The translations under genes and the position numbers were made by a program. Source: Streptomyces lilacinus (GTDB lineage Bacteria; Actinomycetota; Actinomycetes; Streptomycetales; Streptomycetaceae). Taken from it: a DNA stretch of 11,894 nt. Below, piece after piece: positions 5,256-11,894 of the stretch; positions within the stretch are counted from its first letter, which is position 1, and each line of letters opens with the position of its first letter. Under the pieces are notes generated by a model, which was given only the letters and a program-made list of their open reading frames with translations, ran no database searches and was not told the DNA's origin. The stretch spans positions 51,120 through 63,013 of the forward strand of contig KL569404.1 of assembly GCA_000715685.1 (NCBI GenBank). Reading direction: 5' to 3'.

Positions 5256-5621
5256 TCAGGAGTTCATGAGGTCCGCGATGACCAGCGCGGTGACGGTCCC
5301 CTTGAAGCCCCAGCCGGGGTTGCGCGAGTCGTTGGGGTGGTTGCGGCGCCAGAGGGTCAGCTTGACCTGCCCGTCGTCGTCCGTGTCCTCGCTCGCGACG
5401 ATCTCCAGCCCTATCTGGTCGAGCGACATCAGGCAGTGGCTCGGGTTGCCGTTCTCCAGCACCTCGAGCGAGTACGACTGGAGCGTGACGTTGAAGACGG
5501 GGCGTCCCTTCTCGTCCAGACGGATCTTGCCCGGAATCTGGAACCCCTTCTTCTGTGTGTACGGACCCGCCTGAGGCGCTCGGTCCACCTCGAATGTGAT
5601 CCGCCTGAATGCAATGGCCAT
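5256..5621 (-). CDS. Hypothetical beta-rich protein (121 aa)
   Basis: I do not recognise this protein. It is soluble, with no signal peptide or membrane helix and one cysteine (C63). Alternating hydrophobic residues suggest a beta-sandwich: AFRRITFEV (4-12), RPVFNVTLQSYSLEVL (40-55), DQIGLEIVASED (68-79), QVKLTLWRRN (85-94) and a conserved-looking end GWGFKGTVTALVIADL (103-118). An acidic DTDDDG turn (79-84) could bind metal. The pattern loosely resembles small lectin-like or coat-like beta domains, but that is impression only. Start ATG 5621 has a good GGAGG six bases upstream (minus strand, 5632-5628). It diverges from the 373-residue unknown gene across about 300 bases, suggesting joint control. 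It is bounded on its left by a strong terminator. Confidence 0.8.
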   Translation of the reverse strand: MAIAFRRITFEVDRAPQAGPYTQKKGFQIPGKIRLDEKGRPVFNVTLQSYSLEVLENGNPSHCLMSLDQIGLEIVASEDTDDDGQVKLTLWRRNHPNDSRNPGWGFKGTVTALVIADLMNS

Positions 5622-5924
5622 TGCTTACCTCCGAGTTCGGGTGGGCGAATTTTGCCGGGGCCGTTGTTAGCACGGCCTTCGGGGGCGTTGTCACGTTGAT
5701 GAATCGCCTGTGGATTCATTTCGAGCCGCATTTCCGCGGCGTGATTTGCGCTGGTGAAACCCCCTTGACAACGGCTCTATGAGGCCGGCCCTCGAATTCC
5801 TTCGGAAGGCTGGCTTGATGTATGCGCCAAGGTTCGAAAGGATCCATTCCGTTTTGCGTTGCCGGGAGCATCCCCGGGTAATGTCCCTTCGCACCCGAGC
5901 CGCGCGAGAGAAAGGTTGGAGAAA
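5622..5924. promoter_or_regulatory. Divergent control region of the two unknown genes
   Basis: About 300 non-coding bases, visibly richer in A/T than the neighbouring genes. It holds inverted repeats GGCCGT/ACGGCC (5659-5664, 5672-5677) and ATGAATC/GATTCAT (5699-5705, 5713-5719), the palindrome CCTTCGGAAGG (5799-5809), a TTGACA (5765-5770) and a possible pair TTGATG-N17-AAGGAT (5816-5821, 5839-5844 region) facing the 5925 gene. Part of it is repeated before the glycan operon. No promoter here is certain. Confidence 0.5.
5719..5823 (+). promoter_or_regulatory. Shared regulatory module, copy 1
   Basis: Bases 5719-5739 match 7317-7337 at 19 of 21 positions, including 14 identical in a row (TTTCGAGCCGCATT). 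TTGACA starts 46 bases after the block start here and 45 in copy 2. Further on, TCGGAAG, TGGCT and TGTAT occur in the same order in both (here 5802-5808, 5811-5815, 5819-5823), though 28 bases more distant here. Both copies precede plus-strand genes, suggesting co-regulation. Confidence 0.4.
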
Positions 5925-7046
5925 ATGGCACTCACCATCAGGCAGGGCTTCGTTCCCCACACCCTGCAGCCCGGAGGCAAGGGGGCATTTACCATCGATG
6001 TGGCCTCGGATGTCGTCATCAGCGGTCAGAAGGAATGGATCGCGGTACGGTTCCCGGACGGCGTCACGTTCCCGGAAGGCGGCGTGGTCCGGTACATCGC
6101 CGACGGCGCGAAGATCAACGACACGCTCGCCGCCATGTGGGATCCGAGCAGCCGACAACTCCGGTTCCAGAGCGAGTTGCACCTCAATGACGGCACGCCG
6201 CGGCAGAACGGCTTCTACTCGATCGACGTGCGGGCACTCCCGGACGCGGCTCCGGGACTGCGCAAGCTGGAGAACGCGATCGAGATAGCCGGAGTGAAGG
6301 CCGGTGTGGAGTTCGAAATCGTCTCCCCTCGGCCGGCCGAGAGCCTGATCAAGAATGGCGGCTTCGCCGACGTGCGGTTCAAGCCGGACGGGAAATGGGA
6401 CCCCAACCAGGGCGTGCTCTATGCCCGGAAGCTTTCCGTGCTCGGCTCGTGGAACGTCGGAACGTACCAGGGCAAGGGCGTCTGGTCACCTTCCCGGACG
6501 GGTGAGCCCGGCACTCTGATCGACGTGATCAACGGCGACGCGGACGGCCATTTCCCGGAGGATCCGGTACGCCCCTTCGCCAAGGGCGAGAACATGGTCG
6601 ACCTCAACGGCTCCAACACCTGCGGCTACATCGAGCAGACCGTCGAGGTGAGCCCCGACTCCTGGTACGAGTTGTCGTTCCACACCGGGTATCACCTCGT
6701 GAAGGACGACCCCACCGGCCCCACATACCTGCGGGCGGACGTGCGGTACGGCAATCCGGGCTCCGAGACCACGGTGGTCTGGGAAGACTATGTGCAGTAC
6801 TACACCGGTAAGGCCGACGTCTCCTCGCAGGACTCCCGGAAGAAGCTCAACAATCCGGGCTGGCGAAAGCGCCGACTGCGCTTCCGGGCCCCGGACGGCG
6901 TCGGCGAAGTGACCGTTCGATTCGCCAACCCCGGTCCCTCGGGGTTCGACCGGGAACTGCCCGCGAATCCGGGCGGCAGCAACGGCATGCTCGTCGCTCA
7001 CGTGGTGCTCGTGCCCTCCGCTCCTGACCCGTACGCCGGTCAGTAG
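5925..7046 (+). CDS. Hypothetical two-domain beta-rich protein (373 aa), galactose-binding-like C-terminal half
   Basis: Function unknown. There is no signal peptide, membrane helix or sortase signal, so it is cytoplasmic or leaves the cell by another route. Residues 1-133 look like an all-beta, Ig-like domain (QGFVPHTLQPGGKGAFTIDV, then VVISGQKEWIAVRFPDG). Residues about 140-362 resemble the jelly-roll of carbohydrate-binding and DUF642/choice-of-anchor proteins: LIKNGGFADV (141-150), GSWNVGTYQGKGVW (174-187), ENMVDLNGSNTCGYIEQTV (222-240), SWYELSFHTGYH (246-257), WRKRRLRFRAP (313-323) and VTVRFANPG (329-337). There is one cysteine, C233. Start ATG 5925 has GGAG 3 bases upstream and AAAGG at 9. 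Third-position G+C looks lower than in the flanking genes, hinting at a different history. It diverges from the 121-residue unknown and ends 6 bases before a terminator hairpin. The carbohydrate-binding idea is inference from pattern. Confidence 0.85.
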   Translation: MALTIRQGFVPHTLQPGGKGAFTIDVASDVVISGQKEWIAVRFPDGVTFPEGGVVRYIADGAKINDTLAAMWDPSSRQLRFQSELHLNDGTPRQNGFYSIDVRALPDAAPGLRKLENAIEIAGVKAGVEFEIVSPRPAESLIKNGGFADVRFKPDGKWDPNQGVLYARKLSVLGSWNVGTYQGKGVWSPSRTGEPGTLIDVINGDADGHFPEDPVRPFAKGENMVDLNGSNTCGYIEQTVEVSPDSWYELSFHTGYHLVKDDPTGPTYLRADVRYGNPGSETTVVWEDYVQYYTGKADVSSQDSRKKLNNPGWRKRRLRFRAPDGVGEVTVRFANPGPSGFDRELPANPGGSNGMLVAHVVLVPSAPDPYAGQ

Positions 7047-7052
7047 AACACC

Positions 7053-7094
7053 GAAGCCGGTGGTCCGTCACGAATGCGGCGGGCCGCCGGCTTC
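7053..7094 (+). terminator. Hairpin after the 373-residue gene
   Basis: GAAGCCGGTGG (7053-7063) pairs with CCGCCGGCTTC (7084-7094) over 11 bases with one G-T pair and a 20-base loop, starting 6 bases after the TAG stop. It is a likely terminator separating this gene from the glycan operon. Confidence 0.65.
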
Positions 7095-7316
7095 TCCATG
7101 ACTACCGCGCATGCCATGGCCGCCTCCTTTCGGATTGATGCGGCGCGTCATTCTGGATGGGGCTTCGCAGGCCGGTCAACCGCATGTCGGTGAGGATTCA
7201 ACCTGTCCGGCCGAGATGGTTCGTACACCGTTCCGATTACCCACCGTCGCCTGCGCGTTCAGTGCGCTGACGTCAGTTCGAGGAGGCCGGTTCCCGGCCG
7301 ATCGGGCCGACATCGT

Positions 7317-7390
7317 TTTCGAGCCGCATTCCCTCGGAAATCCCGACTGATGGCGGGGGTCTTGACACTTCTCGGAAGTGGCTGTATTTC
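7317..7390 (+). promoter_or_regulatory. Shared regulatory module, copy 2, with sigma70-like promoter
   Basis: The block at 7317-7337 repeats 5719-5739. It is followed by TTGACA (7362-7367), a 17-base spacer containing CTTC-TCG-GAAG (7368-7378), and TATTTC (7385-7390), a good -35 and a fair -10 box. This is the best promoter candidate for the glycosyltransferase operon and would give a leader of roughly 250 bases. Confidence 0.5.
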
Positions 7391-7487
7391 GCGCGGAGTT
7401 CGCGTTGGCGGTTACGGAGTGCTCAGCCGCTCCCTGGCTCGATGCACGCGGCAGCCACCGGAAATCGCCTGCTCCGGTTTGTGTTTG

Positions 7488-7503
7488 CCCAGGCTTCCCT
7501 GGG
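7488..7503 (+). other. Small tetraloop hairpin in operon leader
   Basis: CCCAGG-CTTC-CCTGGG is a perfect 6-base stem with a 4-base loop within the presumed leader RNA. Its role is unknown. Confidence 0.4.
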
Positions 7504-7532
7504 TAGTGTCCGGTCCCGCCTGGCCGAGCAAA

Positions 7533-7615
7533 GGAAGCGTCGGCTCCACCACCTGCACGTCAATGATTCGTTCATCGACCCTTTGCCGGCCCGCGGTTTG
7601 CTTGGAAGCGTCGGC
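7533..7615 (+). repeat. 12-bp direct repeat in operon leader
   Basis: GGAAGCGTCGGC occurs at 7533-7544 and 7604-7615, 71 bases apart, both in the presumed leader. The second copy ends in CGGCAA (7612-7617), which can pair with TTGCCG at 7583-7588. Possible protein or structure site. Confidence 0.5.
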
Positions 7616-7649
7616 AAGTCCGTGCAAGACGCCAGAGGAGAACCCCGCA

Positions 7650-8391
7650 GTGGAACGCCCCCGCACGGCAGAAATCCGGGACGCCCGCGCCCCGTTGCCG
7701 GCCGCCGGTTCCGTACCGGCCGGCGCTGCTGCCTGTGAGCTCGAATTACTCATCCCCGCCTACAACGAGGAGGAAAGACTCGCCCCTACGGTCATCGCTC
7801 TCGCCGAGTATTTACGGGGCATGCCCCTCACCGCCGCCCTGCGCGTCATAGACAACGGCAGCAGCGACCGTACCGCCGAATGCGTCGACCGCCTCGCCGC
7901 CTCCGGCATTCCCATCACTGTGACCGGCTGCTCCCGCCGTGGCAAGGGGGCCGCGGTGGCGCGGGGAATGGTGACCACACGGGCGAGATGGGTCGGTTTC
8001 TGCGACGCCGACCTCGCCACCCCCTGTCTCTTATACACAGAGACAGGGGTTCCGGCTGGCGACGCGGCGGTTCTCCGGGCCGGTCAAGGACACCCAGTGC
8101 GGCTTCAAGTTCTTCGAGGCCGAGGCCGCGCGCCGGATCTTCGCCGACGTCACCACCACCGGCTTCGCCTTCGACCTCGAAGTGATCGCGCGAGCACGGG
8201 TCTTGGGACTCGGCCTGACCGAGTTCCCCGTCGTATGGAGCGACCAGCAGGGCTCCAGCTTCCGCCCGTTCGCCGACGGGCGCCGCGTGGTCGGCGAACT
8301 GTGGCGGCTGCACCGAACCTTGCGCCACCGCCCGCCCCGGACCGGCCGGCACATCCCCGCCGTCGCGGCTGCCGCCGAGGTGACGGGATGA
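7650..8391 (+). CDS. GT2 glycosyltransferase, polyprenyl-phosphate sugar synthase type, broken by adapter scar
   Basis: Family 2 glycosyltransferase of the dolichyl-phosphate-mannose/GtrB class, which normally moves a sugar from a nucleotide donor to polyprenyl phosphate on the inner membrane face. Motifs in order: IPAYNEE (residues 35-41), IDNGSSDRT (67-75), RGKGAAVARGM (97-107), CDADLATP (118-125, the DxD region); then, in another frame, DTQCGFKFFEAEAARRIF and GFAFDLEVIARA, typical of the class. The frame change is caused by adapter sequence at 8021-8049. The segment normally joining DADLATP to DTQCGF, some tens of residues, is mostly absent, so genomic bases were probably lost at the junction. 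The C-terminus lacks the extra membrane helices of GtrB. GTG 7650 is chosen because AGAGGAG ends 9 bases upstream. The stop overlaps the next start as ATGA. It is probably intact in the organism. Confidence 0.88.
8021..8049. other. Head-to-head mosaic-end adapter junction (assembly artefact)
   Basis: CTGTCTCTTATACACA (8024-8039) matches the first 16 bases of the Tn5 mosaic end, and GAGACAG (8040-8046) is the opposite end of a second copy, making a perfect inverted repeat CCCCTGTCTC/GAGACAGGGG. It falls inside the GT2 gene, shifts its frame and coincides with missing coding sequence. It marks a false join of two library fragments. Confidence 0.96.
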
Positions 8392-11380
8392 GCCCGACGG
8401 ACTTACGAGCCGCCCTCCCCGCCACCGAGGACTGGCAGGGCCGTCACGTCGTCGTGTGCAACTGGCGCGACGGCCGCCACCCCCAGGCGGGCGGCGCAGA
8501 GTTGTACTGCGAGGAAGTCGCGCGTCAGCTCCACGACGCGGGCGTCCGCGTCACCTATCTGACCGCCCGCCCCCGAGGCACCGCCCGCCGCGAGGACACC
8601 GGCTTCGGCACCGTCGTACGCGGCGGAGGCCGGTTCACCGTCTACGCGTTCGTCCTGCTGTGGTCACTGCGCCACCGCGGCACCGTGGCCGCCGTGATCG
8701 ACTCGCAGAACGGCATCCCTTCTTCACCCCGCTCGTGCTCCGCCGCAGCACCCCCGTCGTCCTGCTCATCCACCACGTCCACCAGGGCCAGTTCGCCCTG
8801 TGGTTCCCCCGACCCGTCGCCGGCTTCGGCCGCTGGCTGGAGGGGCGGGGCAGCGGCCTGGTGTACGGGCGGCGCGCGGTGTGCGCCGTATCGCCCTCCA
8901 CCCGGGCCGAGATCCGCAGGCGGCTCGCCGTGCGCGGCCCGGTGCACTTCGCCCCCGCCGGCCTCGAACCGGCCCCGCCGCCCGCGCCCGGGCCACGACG
9001 CCGGGCCGCCGCACCGCGCATCGTCTGCGTCGGACGGCTCGTCACGCAGAAGCGCGTCGACCGGCTCGTACGCGCCATGCCCGCCCTCCGTCTCGAACTG
9101 CCGGACGCGGAACTGCACATCGTCGGCGACGGAGAGGCCCGCGCGGGCCTCGGTGGGCTCGTGGCCGAACTCGGCCTGAGCGACTGCGTCGTCCTGCACG
9201 GCCGCGTGCCGCTGGAGGAGCGCGACGCCCTCGTCGACTCCGCCTGGATCACCGCCACCACCTCCCTCGCCGAGGGCTGGGGGCTGTCGGTGATGGAGGC
9301 CGCGGCGGCCGGGGTACCCGCGCTCGCCTACGACGTCCCCGGCCTGCGCGACACCATCCGCCATGACGTCACCGGCTGGCTCCTGAACCCCGACGACGAC
9401 CTCGCGGCCGGCCTCGCCAAGGCCCTGCGCACCGTCGAGACACCGCGGGACGCCGCCCGGTGGGAGGCCGAGTGCCGCGCGTGGGCGGCCGGGTTCAGCT
9501 GGACTGCCACCGCCTCCCACCTGCTGGCCGCGCTCACCGCCGAGGACGGCCGGCTGCGCGGGACCGCTCGGAGGAAGTCCGCCGAGCGGCGCACCGTCAC
9601 CGACGTGTGCACCCTTGTCACCGCCCCCGCCGCTCTCATCGAACGCGCCGACCTGGCCTCCCTGCGCACCACCGACCTCGTCGACCTCACCGGCCCCCGC
9701 CCCGGACTGCTGCTGCTCGGCGCCGACGAGCGCGACGCGGCGTCCGTCCTCACCCGCATCGGCGTCGATCCCGCCGACGAACGGGTCTCCCTGCGCCTCG
9801 CACGGCACCACGACATCCTCGGCTGGCAGGCCCACCCCCCTGCCCGGGCGCGGCGGCATGAGACGGGCCGCCGCCGCGCCGCAGGCCGGGCCGCCGCCAT
9901 CGGCGCCCTCTTCGCCCTCTTCGCCCTCGCGCTCGCCCTGCGGCTGATATCCATCGACCGCTCCTACGACGTGTTCGTCGACGAGCTCTACTACACGGCC
10001 ATCGGCCGCCACCTCGCCGACGGCCAAGGACCGGTCTTCGACGGGCAGTTCTTCGCCCTCCACCCGCCCGCCCTCTTCGCGGTGCTGGCCGCCTTCATGC
10101 GCGTCACCGGCCAGGCGTCCGGCGACCTGCTGCACCAGGCGCTCGAGCTGCGTCCCGTCGTGGCCGTCACCGGGGCGCTGACGGTCGTCGCGGTCACGGC
10201 ACTGCTGCGCCGCGCCGTCCGTGGTCCGCTGGCGCTGCTCGCCGGGCTGTTCCTGGCACTGGACCCGTTCCTCAACCGCTTCGACAGCCGCGTCATGCTC
10301 GAGGCCCAGGCCACGGCCGCCGCCGCGCTCGGCATGCTCGTCCTCGCCCGCACCCCGGCCGGCCCACGCGGCCGGGCCGCCACCGGTCTCGGCGCGGGGC
10401 TGCTGTTCGCGCTCACGGTGACCACCAAGGAGCCGTACGCGCTGGGTACGTTCGTGCCCGTCACCGTCCTGGGCCTCGCCGCGCGCGGTGAGGTGCGGCG
10501 GACGCGGCTGACGGCGGCCGTCGTCACGCTCGCCGGCTACGCGGTGTACGTCGTGACGACGGCCGCGACCGGCAACTGGGCGGCCTGGTGGGCGCAGAAG
10601 ACCGACGGCATCGCCCGTGCCCTGGGTCTGAAGCAGATCAGCGGCTTCAACAGCGGTGACGGCTCGGTCGCGTTCACCGACCGGCTGCTCGTGCAGCTGG
10701 GCCAGTTCGCCGTCCCCTACGCGTTGATCGCCCTCGGCACCGCCGCGACGGCCTGGCTGCTGTGGTGCAGGGCCCGGCGACCACAGATGTTCGCCGACGG
10801 CCCGGGGCGGACCCTGGTCACGGCGTGGGCCGCCTGCACGCTGCTGCACCTGCTTTACGCGATGGCGGTGGGCACCCTCGAGGAGCAGATGTTCTACCTG
10901 CTGGTCGTCACCAGCACCGCCGCGCTCGCGCTCGCGGCCGACGTCCTCCTCCGGGCCAGGTCCATGGCGACCAGGACCGTCGCCGTGCTCGCCGCTCTCG
11001 CCCTGACCGCGAACGCCGTCGTCTGGGCACGCGTCCACACCCGCCACGACGACGCCCTCCGGCGGACCCTGGCCTGGTCGCGTGCGCACCTGCCCGAGGG
11101 CAGCGTCGTCGCGGCCACCGACGAGGGCGCGTCCTTCGTCCTGCCCGGCGCCCGGCTCGCCGACTGGCGCACCACCGCCGACCTCCGGCGCGACCGCGTC
11201 GACTACCTCGTGCTCTCCACCGAGCTGGTGAAGCAGGGGTACGCGCGGATCGGCTCCCGCCTTCCTGGAGTGCTCGAGCGCGAGGCGCCGCTCGTCCACA
11301 GCGAGCCCGGCAGGACCGTCGGGGCGCTGCGCGTGTACGACGTACGGGCGCTGGTCGCCGGCGCCGGAAGGGCGGGGTGA
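8388..11380 (+). CDS. GT4 glycosyltransferase continuous with GT-C membrane glycosyltransferase; one frameshift
   Basis: The first part is a family 4 (GT-B) glycosyltransferase: NWRDGRHPQAGGAELYCEEVARQL (about residues 25-48), IDSQNGIP (104-111), then, in another frame, FFTPLVLRR, VCVGRLVTQKRVDRLVRAM and the C-terminal EGWGLSVMEAAAAGVPALAYD donor-site pattern. The frame changes at 8717-8720, where one extra C between ATCCC and TTCTTC would restore the protein. From about residue 405 an unrecognised segment of some 80 residues leads without a stop into a multi-pass membrane protein (separate entry). With the frame restored the fusion is about 997 residues. Start ATG 8388 overlaps the GT2 stop as ATGA. 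The GT4 half should act on cytoplasmic nucleotide-sugar and the GT-C half on a polyprenyl-linked sugar outside. A split into two genes remains possible, but would require further sequence errors or an internal GTG start. Confidence 0.8.
8717..8720 (+). other. Single-base frameshift in the GT4 gene
   Basis: Protein similarity runs IDSQNGIP in one frame and FFTPLVLRRSTPVVLLIHHV in the next; one missing base beside the C run at 8717-8719 explains it. Given the other artefacts, a sequencing or assembly error is likeliest; a real mutation cannot be excluded. Confidence 0.8.
9605..11380 (+). other. GT39/PMT-like GT-C membrane module (possible separate gene)
   Basis: This part of the fused frame has about 11-12 hydrophobic segments, beginning with IGALFALFALALALRLI near 9900. 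The first outer loop holds YDVFVDELYYT with an Asp-Glu pair, the catalytic position of PMT/ArnT-type enzymes that take sugar from polyprenyl phosphate outside the membrane. Later parts include LDPFLNRFDSRVMLEAQ and TVTTKEPYALGTF, then a soluble C-terminal domain of about 100 residues (from LAWSRAHLPEGSVV). If it is its own gene, GTG 9605 is an in-frame start but lacks a good ribosome site. The ATG at 9858 sits in an ATGA that looks like a gene junction but is in the wrong frame on both sides. The acceptor glycan is unknown. Confidence 0.65.
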
Positions 11381-11382
11381 CG

Positions 11383-11894
11383 ATGGTGACGACCGCCGCT
11401 CCCGCCGCGCCCCCGGCGCAGGAGAACCAGGAGAAGGGGACGGTCCGCGGAGCCCTGCACCTCGCTCTCTCCGCCGTGCTGGTCGGTGCGGGCAACTACG
11501 CGCTCTCCCTGTTCCTCGTCCACCGCCTCTCCGCGCCCGAGTTCACCGTCTTCGCCGCCGTCTCCTCGGTGCTGCTCAGCGTGGGCACCCTGGCCGGGGC
11601 CACCTTGCCCTGGGTGCTGGCGCGCGAGGTCGCGGACAGCGCCCCGGGCAGCGCGCGGCGACGGACGTCGGTGCGTACCTGCCTGTGGCTGGCGCTCGGC
11701 CTGGCATTCCTGACAGCGGCCGCGGCGTGCGGGGCCGTCGCTTCGTACGCCGGGCCGGGTCCGCTCGCCGGACTGGCGGCGGCATGCGGGATGCTCTGGC
11801 TCAACTCGGTGGGGGCCGGTTATCTGCAGGGCCGCGAGCGCTTCGCCGGGCTGGCGGCGCTGCGGGTCGCCGGTGTCTCTTATACACATCTCTG
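11383..11894 (+). CDS. Flippase-like polysaccharide export membrane protein, N-terminal part (runs off right edge)
   Basis: The visible part, about 163 genuine residues, has an N-terminal cytoplasmic tail (MVTTAAPAAPPAQENQEKGT) and then helices typical of the Wzx/MurJ-like oligosaccharide flippase fold: VRGALHLALSAVLVGAGNYA, LSLFLVHRLSAPEFTVFAAV with the characteristic LSAPEF after helix one, SSVLLSVGTLAGATLPWVLA and later LWLALGLAFLTAAAACGAVA. Such proteins move lipid-linked glycans outward. It follows the GT-C stop by 2 bases, in the same operon, which supports the role. Alternative start GTG 11377, same frame, would overlap that stop as GTGA and is better spaced from GGAAGG (11366-11371). 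The last codons are adapter sequence, not gene. Family level is likely; the substrate is unknown. Confidence 0.75.
   Translation, partial: MVTTAAPAAPPAQENQEKGTVRGALHLALSAVLVGAGNYALSLFLVHRLSAPEFTVFAAVSSVLLSVGTLAGATLPWVLAREVADSAPGSARRRTSVRTCLWLALGLAFLTAAAACGAVASYAGPGPLAGLAAACGMLWLNSVGAGYLQGRERFAGLAALRVAGVSYTHL
11874..11891. other. Mosaic-end adapter at contig end (artefact)
   Basis: TGTCTCTTATACACATCT matches 18 of the 19 bases of the Tn5 mosaic end, followed by CTG at the window end. It cuts the flippase gene. It is read-through into library adapter at a contig end or join. Confidence 0.95.

Larger units (their letters stand above)
7095..7649 (+). other. Non-coding region and long leader before the glycan operon
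   Basis: About 550 bases without a convincing gene. The one open frame of note (7111-7350) lacks a ribosome site and typical codon bias. The region carries copy 2 of the shared module (7317-7388), then about 260 bases of probable untranslated leader with a small hairpin (7488-7503) and a 12-base direct repeat (7533-7544, 7604-7615). No known riboswitch was recognised. Confidence 0.55.

Noticed and set aside
7111..7350. 79-codon plus-strand frame in the intergenic region
   Set aside because: No ribosome site, no codon bias typical of the neighbours, and it overlaps the shared regulatory module.
7760..8038. Minus-strand frame beginning MYKRQ
   Set aside because: Starts inside adapter sequence; MYKRQ is a translation of the mosaic end and the rest is antisense to the GT2 gene.
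8021..8049. Interpretation as a natural Tn5/IS50 end or small transposon
   Set aside because: Matches the engineered mosaic end rather than natural outer or inner ends; no transposase, no 9-base target duplication.
9858..9861. ATGA as the junction of separate GT4 and GT-C genes
   Set aside because: Neither the upstream nor the downstream coding frame matches; it would need two indels, so kept only as an alternative.
8642..11299. 885-codon minus-strand frame opposite the GT4/GT-C gene
   Set aside because: Gly/Glu/Gln/Arg-rich antisense shadow with no domain; the plus strand carries clear glycosyltransferase motifs.
11203..11889. Minus-strand frame beginning MCIRDT
   Set aside because: Starts in the terminal adapter sequence and runs antisense to the flippase and GT-C genes.

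Overview
The window looks like a chromosomal contig from Streptomyces or a close relative. Support is the very high G+C with strong G/C bias at third codon positions, GTG starts, long antisense shadow frames, start codons placed just after TANNNT boxes, and actinobacterial-type proteins. No tRNA, rRNA, CRISPR or true mobile element was seen.

Left third (1-3590). A TetR-type regulator runs off the left edge (1-207, minus). Next come undecaprenyl-diphosphatase uppP (364-1236, minus) and a TVP38/DedA-superfamily membrane protein (1537-2245, minus). Transcribed away from these are a 73-residue unknown protein (2466-2687) and an overlapping spermidine-synthase-like SAM-fold protein (2684-3529), closed by a strong hairpin.

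Middle (3589-7046). A single-pass membrane protein with a Pro/Gln-rich cytoplasmic tail (3589-4611, minus) is divergent from a hotdog-fold thioesterase (4694-5140). A second divergent pair follows: a 121-residue unknown protein (5256-5621, minus) and a 373-residue beta-rich unknown protein (5925-7046).

Right third (7650-11894). A tightly packed operon holds a GT2 polyprenyl-phosphate-type glycosyltransferase, a GT4 glycosyltransferase continuous with a GT-C membrane glycosyltransferase, and a flippase-like membrane protein cut by the window end. The likely role is assembly and export of a lipid-carrier-linked surface glycan. uppP, and possibly the TVP38/DedA protein, would serve the same carrier, although this link is inference.

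Caution on quality. The 19-bp Nextera/Tn5 mosaic-end sequence appears, whole or partial, at 2099-2120, 8021-8049 and 11874-11891. It breaks the TVP38 and GT2 genes and ends the contig. These are library-adapter scars with probable loss of a little genomic sequence, not biology. A single-base frameshift at about 8717-8720 in the GT4 gene may be another error.

The most interesting biological leads are the unrecognised divergent pair at 5256-7046, a promoter-like module shared between the 5925 gene and the glycan operon (19 of 21 bases identical), the GT4/GT-C fusion with an unrecognised middle segment, and the uppP/TVP38 pairing.
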